Part shown: positions 8,182 to 15,643 of the stretch, in pieces
Layout of the letters: every line of letters starts with the position of its first letter
Numbering within the stretch: the stretch's first letter is position 1
Assembly: GCA_964593895.1 (NCBI GenBank)
Contig: CAZQKL010000028.1
Span: 1 to 19,874 of the forward strand
DNA: 19,874 nt
Direction: 5' to 3'
Source of the DNA: CAZQKL01 sp964593895 [NCBI: uncultured bacterium]
GTDB lineage: Bacteria > DYJV01
Translations under genes and position numbers: made by a program
The notes under the pieces: generated by a model
Database searches by the model: none
What the model was told of the DNA's origin: nothing
The model's input: the letters and a program-made list of their open reading frames with translations, nothing else

Positions 8182-9366
8182 TTAATTTTCAATATTTTCA
8201 ACAAGTAATGATACCGCTTCTCCTCCTCCAAGGCATAATGAAGCCATACCATATCTTACACCTTTTCTTTTCATTGCATATATTAAAGTAACAAGAACCC
8301 TTGCACCACTTGCTCCAATTGGATGGCCTAAAGCAACTGCTCCACCATGAATATTAACTTTATTTATATCAAGCCCCAAAGTTTTAATAATTGCTACACT
8401 TGTTACAGCAAAAGCTTCATTTATTTCATGTAAATCTATATCTTTAACTTCTAATCCTGCTTTTTTAGCAACTTTTGGAATGGAATCAATTGGTGTTACA
8501 AGAACTTCTTCTAAAGGTCTTCCAGCTGACCCTTGAGCAACTATTCTTACAAGAGGTTTTAAACCTAATTCTTTTGCCTTTTTCTCTTTCATTAACACAA
8601 CTGCAGCGGAACCATCACTAATTTTTGAAGAATTCCCAGCATTTACAGTTCCATCCTTTTTAAAAGCTGGTCTTAATTTAGAAATAGCTTCAACACTTGT
8701 TTTTCTCGGACCTTCATCTTTTTTAAAAATTATTGGTTCACCTTTTTTTTGTGGAACTTCTATTGGAAAAATTTCTTCATCAAAGTATCCTTTCTCTTGG
8801 GCAGTTAAAGCTTTCTCATTTGACATAACTGCAAATTCATTCATTTCTTCAGTTGAAATATTAAATTTTTCTTTCATTAATTCTGCTGTATAACCCATAT
8901 GAAAATCATTAACTATGTCCCATAATCCATCATGAACCATATGGTCCTGCAATACTCCTGGTCCCATTCTGTAACCAAACCTTGCTTTTTCAAGATAGTA
9001 GGGAGCATTGCTCATAGACTCCATTCCACCTGCAACGATAATTTCTGCATCATTACATTTTATCGCCTGTTCTGCGAGCATAACAGCTTTCAGTCCCGAA
9101 CCACAGACTTTATTCACAGTTAAAGCTCCACCTTCCATTGGAAGGCCTGCTTTTATCATTGCTTGTCTTGCTGGATTTTGACCTAAACCACATGGCAATA
9201 CTATACCCATTATAACCTCATCAACCATATTTTTTTCAATCCCTGCTCTTTTTATAGCTTCTTCTATTGCCATTGCTCCAAGGTCTGTTGCTGAAAAATC
9301 TTTTAATGCTCCATTAAAATTTCCAATCGCGCTTCTGCAAGCAGAAACTATCACAACATTATCCAT
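8182..9366 (-). CDS. Acetyl-CoA C-acetyltransferase (thiolase)
   Basis: 394 residues, the standard biosynthetic-type thiolase length. It interconverts acetoacetyl-CoA + CoA and two acetyl-CoA. Cys88 (NKVCGSG), His348 (GHPIGASG) and Cys378 (LCLGGGE) fall at the usual spacing, together with the NEAF loop near 330-340. The ATG is 1 bp after the stop codon of the MerR gene, and the Shine-Dalgarno (GGAGGAA) overlaps the end of that gene. This junction has the same layout as the crotonase/acyl-CoA dehydrogenase one and implies coupled translation. It is the first of two tandem thiolases. Confidence 0.95.
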   Translation of the reverse strand: MDNVVIVSACRSAIGNFNGALKDFSATDLGAMAIEEAIKRAGIEKNMVDEVIMGIVLPCGLGQNPARQAMIKAGLPMEGGALTVNKVCGSGLKAVMLAEQAIKCNDAEIIVAGGMESMSNAPYYLEKARFGYRMGPGVLQDHMVHDGLWDIVNDFHMGYTAELMKEKFNISTEEMNEFAVMSNEKALTAQEKGYFDEEIFPIEVPQKKGEPIIFKKDEGPRKTSVEAISKLRPAFKKDGTVNAGNSSKISDGSAAVVLMKEKKAKELGLKPLVRIVAQGSAGRPLEEVLVTPIDSIPKVAKKAGLEVKDIDLHEINEAFAVTSVAIIKTLGLDINKVNIHGGAVALGHPIGASGARVLVTLIYAMKRKGVRYGMASLCLGGGEAVSLLVENIEN

Positions 9367-9367
9367 T

Positions 9368-9745
9368 TTATTCCTCCAGTAATTTTTCTATTAATTTTTT
9401 TTTATAATTTAAAATCTCCTCCTTTAAAGACTGTAAATTTGCTATTTTTTCATCTATTTCTTTTATTTTTTCATCAAACATCTCAATTAATCTTGGAATT
9501 AATCTTTTATTTGATTGGTGTTCTCTGTAAAGTTTTTCAAGTTCCTGAATTTGTGATAACTTTAAACCAAGGAGTTTTAATTTTATAATGAATTTTAATC
9601 TTGTATAATCTTCTTCATCATAAATTCTGTAATTTCCATATTTTCTTTTTGCTTCTTTTAATAAACCTATCTCCTCATAATACCTTATTGTTCTTGGACT
9701 TATTTTTAATTTCTTAGCAAGTTCGCCAATTTGATAAAATTTCAA
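9368..9745 (-). CDS. MerR-family transcriptional regulator
   Basis: 125 residues. The winged helix-turn-helix is at the N-terminus (YQIGELAKKLKISPRTIRYYE, about 4-24; wing GNYRIYDEED, 37-46). It is followed by a linker helix and a long charged coiled coil (about 75-120) for dimer formation. There is no cysteine in the protein, so it is not a thiol-based metal or redox sensor of the MerR/CueR/SoxR kind. It starts with TTG, 4 bp inside the end of the previous gene, with GGAGGG as Shine-Dalgarno. Lying inside the operon, it probably regulates it. An ACGT dyad after the operon promoter is the best candidate binding site. An acyl-CoA effector is inferred from the gene neighbours and from known MerR regulators of acyl-CoA breakdown. 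Confidence 0.9.
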   Translation of the reverse strand: MKFYQIGELAKKLKISPRTIRYYEEIGLLKEAKRKYGNYRIYDEEDYTRLKFIIKLKLLGLKLSQIQELEKLYREHQSNKRLIPRLIEMFDEKIKEIDEKIANLQSLKEEILNYKKKLIEKLLEE

Positions 9746-10887
9746 ATAATTCCCTCCGATTTAAATTTGTCAATTTCTTCTTTAGAATATCCAATTTGAT
9801 TTAATATATCTTCTGTATGTTCTCCAAGAGAAGGGGGAGAATTGTGAGAAAAGTCAAATTTGGGTGAAATTTCAAGAGGATTTTTAATTTGAGAAATTTT
9901 ATCAATTTTAAAAACAATTTTGCGAGCTTTTGCGTAATCTGAATTTAATGCTTCATCAAGATTTAAAACTGGTTCAATACACACATCTTTATCTTTAAAG
10001 ACTTCAAGCCATTCATTTAAAGTTTTTGTTTTGAAAATTTTTGACAATTCCTCAATTATTTCATTTTGTTTTTCTTTATTAAAAATTTCTTTTTTCCATT
10101 CATTTTTTCCTAAAATTTCACATAAATTATTCCAAAATTTCTCTTCAAGAGCTCCAACTGTTAAATATCTTCCATCTTTTGTTTCATAAATATTGTAACA
10201 TGCATATCCTCCATTTAGCAATTCATTGGCTGGTTCTGGATTTATTTTATCCATAAAAAATTTTCCTGCAATCATTGAAAGAAAAGAGAAAAGACAATCC
10301 ATCATTGCAATATCAATATATTGAGGTGAATCTATTTTATCCCGTCTTAAAATTGCAGAAAGCACTGCAATAACACCAAATACCGCTCCAGAATAATCTG
10401 CAATTTGAGTTGAAGGAATTGCAAGATGTTTGTGCTTGCAAGAAGTAAAACTTAATATCCCACTTAATCCAAGGTAATTTAAATCATGACCAGGTTTAGA
10501 TTTTAATGGTGTATTTTGACCAAATCCTGTAAGAGAAAGATAAATAATTTTAGGATTGAACTTTTTTACAGTTTCAAAATCAATACCTAATCTTTTGACA
10601 ACACCTGGTCTAAAAGTTTCCACAATAACATCAGCATTTTCACATAATTTGTAAAAAATCTCTTTTGCTTTTTCCTTCTTTAAATTCAAAGTAATTGATT
10701 TTTTATTTCTGTTTACACCATTAAAGTATCCAATATGCCATAATCTATTGTAATCTCCAATTTTAGGCTCCTCAATTTTAATAACTTCAGCCCCTAAATC
10801 TGCTAAAATCATAGTGCAGTATGGACCAGGAAGAAGCCTTGATAAATCAAGAATTTTTATCCCTTTTAATGGTAAAGAATTATTCAT
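9742..10887 (-). CDS. CaiB/BaiF family III protein, 2-methylacyl-CoA racemase-like
   Basis: 381 residues, family III CoA-transferase fold. The start LKGIKILDLSRLLPGPYCTMILADLG is the standard family opening. Several blocks fit alpha-methylacyl-CoA racemases better than CoA-transferases: GHDLNYLGLSG (133-143), IADYSGAVFG (162-171) and YNIYETKDGRYLTVGALEEKFW (231-252). By my recollection of the racemase active site (His, Asp, Glu), the equivalents are His134, Asp164 and Glu248. Asp135 follows His134, as in both subfamilies. It could epimerise 2-methylacyl-CoA esters before dehydrogenation, or move CoA between acids to activate a substrate. The start overlaps the cytochrome gene by 8 bp, with AAGGA about 6 nt upstream. 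Placement in a beta-oxidation operon fits either activity. Confidence 0.85.
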   Translation of the reverse strand: MNNSLPLKGIKILDLSRLLPGPYCTMILADLGAEVIKIEEPKIGDYNRLWHIGYFNGVNRNKKSITLNLKKEKAKEIFYKLCENADVIVETFRPGVVKRLGIDFETVKKFNPKIIYLSLTGFGQNTPLKSKPGHDLNYLGLSGILSFTSCKHKHLAIPSTQIADYSGAVFGVIAVLSAILRRDKIDSPQYIDIAMMDCLFSFLSMIAGKFFMDKINPEPANELLNGGYACYNIYETKDGRYLTVGALEEKFWNNLCEILGKNEWKKEIFNKEKQNEIIEELSKIFKTKTLNEWLEVFKDKDVCIEPVLNLDEALNSDYAKARKIVFKIDKISQIKNPLEISPKFDFSHNSPPSLGEHTEDILNQIGYSKEEIDKFKSEGII

Positions 10888-11578
10888 TGTTTTCCTTTCT
10901 GAAATATTTAATAAATCTCCAGCCTATGCAAACCAGGATTAAAATTATTCCTATAAAAATTATAAAATTAAATTCTGCCAATGTTGAACTTAATTGAAGA
11001 TGAAAATTCTTCTTATGACATTTATTGCAGTTTGTTTTCACTAAATTCTTTTCACCATGAACAACACTTCCATGATGACAATTTAAACACAGTTTTTCCG
11101 AATATTTTTCTCCAGTAAAAAATTTCTCATGTGCTGAAATTCTAAATTTTGCAAATTTTACTCCACCGCATTTTCCTTTGATTTCAACATGACAAGATGT
11201 GCATGTATCATAAAGATTTTTTGTATAAACCTTTGAGTATGGGTTATCTTTAGGCAAAATAAAATGCTTTCCATGACATGCCCAACATTTATAAACTTTA
11301 TTTTTTGCATCAAAAAGAGCATTTTTATGGACACTATTTTTTATTCCTTCCATTTTATCGTGACACTCAAGACAATTAACAACAGTTTTAAAATTTTTAT
11401 TTTTTGCATGGGGAGTATCAGCATTCTGATGGCAATCTGTGCATTCTATTTGTCCTTTATGAACACTTGCGTTAAATGTAAGATATTCACTCATATGGCA
11501 TTTGGAACAATTATTCATTGCAAATGCTTTTGAATTAATTATTAATAATAAAACAGGAAGAAACCATAATTTTCTCAT
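10880..11578 (-). CDS. Membrane-anchored heptaheme c-type cytochrome
   Basis: 232 residues. A signal peptide (about 1-20, ending AFA) precedes seven CXXCH heme motifs at about 24, 46, 69, 98, 126, 164 and 184. A hydrophobic segment (about 204-220) followed by basic residues forms a C-terminal anchor, so the hemes face the periplasm. Histidines in SVHK/SAHE-type patterns ahead of several motifs could be sixth ligands. I chose the ATG at 11578 because AAGGAG lies 7 nt upstream. A start 9 codons earlier would spoil the signal peptide and has no clear ribosome site. It is the second gene of the operon, 16 bp after the Fe-S oxidoreductase gene, so it probably exchanges electrons with that protein or the quinone pool. 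I do not recognise a named family, and its electron partner outside the membrane is unknown. Confidence 0.88.
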   Translation of the reverse strand: MRKLWFLPVLLLIINSKAFAMNNCSKCHMSEYLTFNASVHKGQIECTDCHQNADTPHAKNKNFKTVVNCLECHDKMEGIKNSVHKNALFDAKNKVYKCWACHGKHFILPKDNPYSKVYTKNLYDTCTSCHVEIKGKCGGVKFAKFRISAHEKFFTGEKYSEKLCLNCHHGSVVHGEKNLVKTNCNKCHKKNFHLQLSSTLAEFNFIIFIGIILILVCIGWRFIKYFRKENNE

Positions 11579-11594
11579 TGTTTTTCTCCTTATT

Positions 11595-13505
11595 TTAATT
11601 TTCAATTGTTATTGCATCAATTATTTCTGCTATATCTTTAACTTCAATTTCATCTTCTTTTTTAAATTCTTTTACTCCATCAGTTATCATTGTCATACAG
11701 AATGGGCATGCAGTTGCAAAGCATTCAGGATTTTTTTCAAGACCCTGTTTAACTCTTGCATTATTTATTCTTTCTCCAAGAGTTTCTTCCATAAACATTC
11801 TACCTCCACCAGCTCCACAACAAAATCCTTTTCTTCTATTTCTATCAAATTCAAGTAATTCCTTCACTCCAGCAGAAATTAATATTTCTCTTGGTTCCTC
11901 ATAAATATCATTCCATCTTCCAAGATAACATGAATCGTGGTAAATAACTTTCTTATCATAGTTTTTAATAAATCTTAAACGCTGTTCATCTATTAATTTT
12001 CTTATAAATTGTGTATGATGGATAACTTCAAAATCTCCTCCAAGGTCTTTATAATCTTTTGCTAAGGTATTAAAGCAGTGAGGACATGCTGTAACAATTT
12101 TTTTAACTTTATAATTTTTTAATGTTTCAATATTTTCTCTTGCAATATTTTGATACAGGTATTCATTACCTGCTTTTCTTGCAGGGTCTCCACAACATTT
12201 CTCCTCTGTTCCAAGAATAGCAAATTTTACTTTTGCCTTTTTCATAATATTAACCATTGCAATAGAAACCTTTTTATATCTGTCATCAACTGCACCAGCA
12301 CAACCTGGCCAGAAAAGAATTTCTATTTCTTCTGGGTTTTCAACTTCAGACATTATTGGAACATCAAGACCTTCTGCCCAATCAGCTCTTTTTGCGTGTC
12401 CAACTCCCCAAGGATTACCGTTGTTTTCTATGTTTCTAAATGCTACTTGAAGTTCATTAGTTATTTTACTCTCCATAAGGACAAGATACTGCCTTAAATC
12501 AACAATTTTATTTATATGTTCAATCATCATTGGGCAGTTTTCCATACAAGCCATACATGTTGTGCATGACCATATTTCATCTTCACTAACTGCATTATTA
12601 ATAATTGGCTGAGCCTCTTCTTGATTATAATTTTCCATATAAGTCTTTAAGTTTTGGATTAAATTTTTAGGATTTAATGGTTTGTGAGTTAAATTAGCTG
12701 GACAATTTTCAGCACATCTACCACATCTTATACATGCATCAAAATCAAGAATCTGTTTCCATGTAAATCTTTCCAATCTGTTTACTCCAAATTCTTCCAT
12801 TTCTTCAAGGTCTTCAGTTTTTAAATATCCCTTAGGTTTTAAATTTCTAAAAAATAGATTTAATGGTCCTGTGATAATGTGAAACATTTTAGTATAAGGA
12901 GATGTCCCTAAAAGAATTAGGACAAGAATAAAATGAATCTGCCAAATAATTCTTAAAAATTCTGGACTTGCTGGAAGAATTAATGAGAAAAAAACTCCAA
13001 CTGGCGATATAGTTGAATTTTTACCAATTATAGCTATCCTTGTTCCTTCTGTAATAAAACCTGTTGCAAAAATAAAAAATAAAACTGCAAGAATTATTAT
13101 ATCTTCTTTTTTTGTGTCAAATTCAGCATTTTCTCCTGCTAAAATTCTTCTAAAGAAAAACACAATAGTTGAAATTAATCCACATAAACCGATAATATCA
13201 AAAATTAATGATAATACATTTGCTATAGGCTTTGAGATTGAAAAATTCAGTTGACATAAAAGTATCATGAAAAAAGGGATTGTAAAAGCATAGAATAATA
13301 AAAAATGAAAAATTCCAGGTAACTTTTCTCTCAAAATTCTTGTATGCCCAAACCCAATTTGAAAAATTCCAGATACCCTTTCTCCAACATTATCCCATCT
13401 GTTTTCTGACTGACCTATCATCCATAACTTTGCTCTTTTTAAAAGACCATTTAAAAAAACAAAAAGAAAAATAGCGAGTAATAAAAAATCAAAAGTTCCC
13501 CACAT
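11595..13505 (-). CDS. Membrane b-heme/Fe-S oxidoreductase, ETF:quinone oxidoreductase-like (EMO/HdrD type)
   Basis: 636 residues in two parts. The N-terminal part (about 1-215) is a NarI-like membrane domain with five or six hydrophobic helices. His54, His67, His191 and His209 could bind two b hemes. The cytoplasmic part holds two 4Fe-4S motifs, CIRCGRCAENCP (258-269) and CTTCMACMENCP (314-325), then two CCG (cysteine-rich) domains. The first has GC, KCCGDP and CPHC; the second has SC, FCCGAGGG and CPFC. This layout matches heterodisulfide-reductase D-like proteins known in fatty-acid-degrading anaerobes as membrane EtfAB:(methyl)menaquinone oxidoreductases. Being the first gene of an operon that ends with etfBA and encodes an acyl-CoA dehydrogenase, it very probably links ETF to quinones. 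Shine-Dalgarno AAGGAG lies about 7 nt before the ATG. Confidence 0.9.
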   Translation of the reverse strand: MWGTFDFLLLAIFLFVFLNGLLKRAKLWMIGQSENRWDNVGERVSGIFQIGFGHTRILREKLPGIFHFLLFYAFTIPFFMILLCQLNFSISKPIANVLSLIFDIIGLCGLISTIVFFFRRILAGENAEFDTKKEDIIILAVLFFIFATGFITEGTRIAIIGKNSTISPVGVFFSLILPASPEFLRIIWQIHFILVLILLGTSPYTKMFHIITGPLNLFFRNLKPKGYLKTEDLEEMEEFGVNRLERFTWKQILDFDACIRCGRCAENCPANLTHKPLNPKNLIQNLKTYMENYNQEEAQPIINNAVSEDEIWSCTTCMACMENCPMMIEHINKIVDLRQYLVLMESKITNELQVAFRNIENNGNPWGVGHAKRADWAEGLDVPIMSEVENPEEIEILFWPGCAGAVDDRYKKVSIAMVNIMKKAKVKFAILGTEEKCCGDPARKAGNEYLYQNIARENIETLKNYKVKKIVTACPHCFNTLAKDYKDLGGDFEVIHHTQFIRKLIDEQRLRFIKNYDKKVIYHDSCYLGRWNDIYEEPREILISAGVKELLEFDRNRRKGFCCGAGGGRMFMEETLGERINNARVKQGLEKNPECFATACPFCMTMITDGVKEFKKEDEIEVKDIAEIIDAITIEN

Positions 13506-13526
13506 TTTTGGCTCCTTTCAATGACT

Positions 13527-13543
13527 TTTACGTTTACGTTAAA
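13527..13543 (-). promoter_or_regulatory. ACGT-TT-ACGT dyad, candidate MerR operator
   Basis: On the plus strand this reads TTTACGTTTACGTTAAA: two ACGT tetramers separated by TT, with T-rich and A-rich flanks (one extra T breaks perfect symmetry). It lies just downstream of the predicted transcription start and upstream of the first gene's ribosome site. A repressor bound here would block initiation or early elongation. Binding by the MerR protein of the operon is inferred. Confidence 0.5.
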
Positions 13544-13551
13544 TCCACTGA

Positions 13552-13580
13552 ACGATACATTATTCACTTATGTTTGTCAA
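13552..13580 (-). promoter_or_regulatory. Promoter of the beta-oxidation/ETF operon
   Basis: Minus strand: perfect TTGACA (13580-13575), 17-bp spacer, TATCGT (13557-13552, four of six to TATAAT, with TG directly before it). It lies 46 bp upstream of the first gene's ATG, in the 103-bp gap after the metallo-beta-lactamase gene. The normal 17-bp spacing does not show the stretched spacer that MerR activators typically use. No hairpin terminator for the upstream gene is visible in this gap, so some read-through into the operon is possible. Confidence 0.6.
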
Positions 13581-13608
13581 GAAAAAAATATGTAGAAATT
13601 TCAAAAAG

Positions 13609-14814
13609 TTATGATAAAATTGTATACAGTGTTAAAAAATTTTTAATCTCTTCCTGGAAGGAAGAAATTGAATTTTCATTAGAGTGAAATAAAACAATTT
13701 TTTGAGGTTTAAACCTAATTCTTTTTAAAAAATTTACAAGATTTCTTTTATCTGCATGAGAAGAATAGAAAGGAAGATAATTTATGAAGGGATATGAATT
13801 TAAATAAGCTGGAGTTAGGCCAATAAAGGTTATCATGTCTTTGTATTTTAAATAATCACTACTTCTTCCAGTTGTCAAAGATGGGGGTGGAGTAATAATT
13901 ACTGAATTTTTTATAGAATTTAAGTTTTGTAAAAATTTTTTATGTTCTTTTTCTGTTGAAATAAATTCTAAGTTTTTGAATTTTAAACCTTTTTTTTGAA
14001 GCTTTAGGAGGATTTCCTCTTTAAAATTCTTTATTGTAGAAGTATAATATTTTTCAACTTTATCAGCAATAGGAGTATCAAATATAATTTTAGTTTCAGG
14101 AGAAATTCTGTTTATCTCATAAATGATTTCTTCAACTCTTCCAATTGAATATTCAGGAATAACAATTATTTTATTTTCATCTAAAAATTTTTTTAAAATT
14201 TCTTTTCTTTTTGAAGGTTCAGGATAAATTAAATTGGAATTTGCTGTTTCTAAAATTAAAATGTCAGCTCTCCAAGGAGATTTTGGAGAAAGAAGTAGTG
14301 GTGTTTCAGTTGCTCCAAGATCGCCAGAATAAACAATTTTAGTTGAGATTTTTGTTTTTTCCCTTAAGTCAATTTCAATAAAAGATGAACCGAATGTGTG
14401 GTAAGCAGGTTTAAATCTAATGTCAATTTTTTCATTAATAGAAAAAACTTTTCCAAAATCAAGAGAAAAAATTTTATCTGTAATTTTATCAATTAATTTT
14501 TTTATAAAATTTTCTTTAAATGCAAAGTTACTTTTGAGATATTCTTCTAATATTAATGGCAATAAAATTTTTGTCCCAGAAGTTGTGAATATTTTATTTT
14601 TATAACCTAAATTCAATAATGATAAAAGACCTTTAATATGTTCAATATGAGCATGAGAAATTAAAATAGTAAAAATTTCAGCTGGATTAATAATTGATTT
14701 TGACCATTCTTTTCCTGCATCAAGAAGAAAATAATAATTTTCAATTTGCAAAATATTGCATATTTCTGTATATGGATTTTGAGATTTTAGGGTTGTAATT
14801 TTTATTGAATTCAT
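13609..14814 (-). CDS. Beta-CASP metallo-beta-lactamase fold protein (RNase-like)
   Basis: 401 residues. The metallo-beta-lactamase core shows HAHIEH at 54-59 (normally HxHxDH), His139 in AYHTFGSS and Asp165 in YSGDLG. A beta-CASP region follows (ILETANSN with Glu189; [12 protein letters not shown]), then the C-terminal SSHADKRNL (His353) and LFHSNE (His377) typical of the RNA-metabolising subgroup. The third acidic residue of the first metal motif is Glu58 instead of Asp. The other ligand positions are kept. The frame stays open 93 codons further upstream, but that stretch is antisense to hisF. The ATG at 14814 has AGGAG 4 nt before it. A nuclease or RNA-processing role is inferred from the family only. 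It is divergent from hisF, with 46 bp between the two starts. Confidence 0.82.
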   Translation of the reverse strand: MNSIKITTLKSQNPYTEICNILQIENYYFLLDAGKEWSKSIINPAEIFTILISHAHIEHIKGLLSLLNLGYKNKIFTTSGTKILLPLILEEYLKSNFAFKENFIKKLIDKITDKIFSLDFGKVFSINEKIDIRFKPAYHTFGSSFIEIDLREKTKISTKIVYSGDLGATETPLLLSPKSPWRADILILETANSNLIYPEPSKRKEILKKFLDENKIIVIPEYSIGRVEEIIYEINRISPETKIIFDTPIADKVEKYYTSTIKNFKEEILLKLQKKGLKFKNLEFISTEKEHKKFLQNLNSIKNSVIITPPPSLTTGRSSDYLKYKDMITFIGLTPAYLNSYPFINYLPFYSSHADKRNLVNFLKRIRFKPQKIVLFHSNENSISSFQEEIKNFLTLYTILS

Positions 14815-14820
14815 TATACT
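14793..14820 (+). promoter_or_regulatory. Possible promoter for hisF
   Basis: TTGTAA (14793-14798, four of six) with a 16-bp spacer to TATACT (14815-14820, five of six) would start transcription near 14827, 34 bp ahead of the hisF ATG. It overlaps the first codons and the ribosome-site spacer of the divergent gene, so the two genes could affect each other's expression. AT-rich DNA makes chance matches likely. Confidence 0.35.
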
Positions 14821-14860
14821 CCTATTTAACAGATTTAAAATTAAATTAAAAGAGGAGATT

Positions 14861-15643
14861 ATGCTTGCAAAAAGAATTATCCCTTGTCTTGATGTAAAAG
14901 AGGGTAGGGTTGTAAAAGGTGTAAATTTTGTTGGGTTACGAGATGCAGGAGACCCTGTTGAAATTGCAATTGAATATGATAAACAAGAAGCAGATGAGCT
15001 TGTTTTTCTTGATATAACAGCTTCATATGAGAAAAGAAATATAATGATTGATGTTGTTAAAAGAACAGCTGAGAATATATTTATGCCTTTCACTGTAGGA
15101 GGAGGTATAAGAACACTTGAAGATATAAGAAATCTTTTAAATGCAGGGGCTGATAAAGTTTCAATAAATACTGTTGCAGTAAAAAATCCTAAATTTATTG
15201 AAGAATCAGCAAAAAGGTTTGGTTCTCAATGTATTGTTGTTGCTGTTGATGCAAAAAGAGTGGAAAATCCAGAATTTATAAAATATAAAGGTTTAAGTTG
15301 GGAAGTTTATATTAATGGAGGTAGAACTCCCACAGGAATAGATGCTTTGAAGTGGGGGAAAATTGCTGAAGATTATGGCGCAGGAGAAATTCTTTTAACA
15401 AGTATGGATAGAGATGGGACAAAAATGGGATACGATTTGGAGCTAACAAAATATTATTCTGAAAACTTAAAAATTCCTATTATAGCTTCCGGTGGAGTTG
15501 GAAATCTAAAACATATTCTTGATGCTTTTAAAATTGCAAATGCAAGTGCTGCTCTTGCAGCTTCAATATTTCATTACAGAGAATATACAATAAAAGAAAC
15601 AAAAGAATATTTGAAAAAAAATGGAATTCTTGTAAGATTATAA
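14861..15643 (+). CDS. hisF: Imidazole glycerol phosphate synthase, cyclase subunit
   Basis: 260 residues, normal HisF. With the glutaminase HisH it turns PRFAR and ammonia into imidazole glycerol phosphate and AICAR (histidine and purine link). Both catalytic aspartates are in standard motifs: [15 protein letters not shown] near the start and [15 protein letters not shown] at about 136-150. The phosphate sites VGGGIR and ASGGVG are intact, and the (beta/alpha)8 barrel is complete. GAGGAG lies about 5 nt before the ATG. No hisH or other his gene is in the window, so its partners lie elsewhere or to the side. The stop codon touches the ATG of the next gene. Confidence 0.95.
   Translation: MLAKRIIPCLDVKEGRVVKGVNFVGLRDAGDPVEIAIEYDKQEADELVFLDITASYEKRNIMIDVVKRTAENIFMPFTVGGGIRTLEDIRNLLNAGADKVSINTVAVKNPKFIEESAKRFGSQCIVVAVDAKRVENPEFIKYKGLSWEVYINGGRTPTGIDALKWGKIAEDYGAGEILLTSMDRDGTKMGYDLELTKYYSENLKIPIIASGGVGNLKHILDAFKIANASAALAASIFHYREYTIKETKEYLKKNGILVRL

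Noticed and set aside
11502-11858. Plus-strand open frames rich in Phe, Cys, Ile and Ser opposite the cytochrome and oxidoreductase genes
   Set aside because: Their composition is the reverse complement of Lys/Glu/Asn-rich coding DNA, no motif is recognisable, and they lie fully within strongly supported genes.
13581-13608. Terminator for the beta-CASP gene in the gap before the operon
   Set aside because: Only a short AT-rich palindrome (GAAATTTC) and a T-rich stretch are seen, with no GC stem.
14815-15093. N-terminal extension of the beta-CASP reading frame (93 more codons)
   Set aside because: It runs antisense through the conserved start of hisF, is Ser/Thr-rich with no family match, and a proper ATG with AGGAG exists at 14814.
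14861-15643. HisF2-type ammonia-supply enzyme of an O-antigen cluster
   Set aside because: The HisF-specific aspartate motifs ([17 protein letters not shown]) are intact and no WbpG-like amidotransferase is present, so ordinary HisF is the simpler reading.
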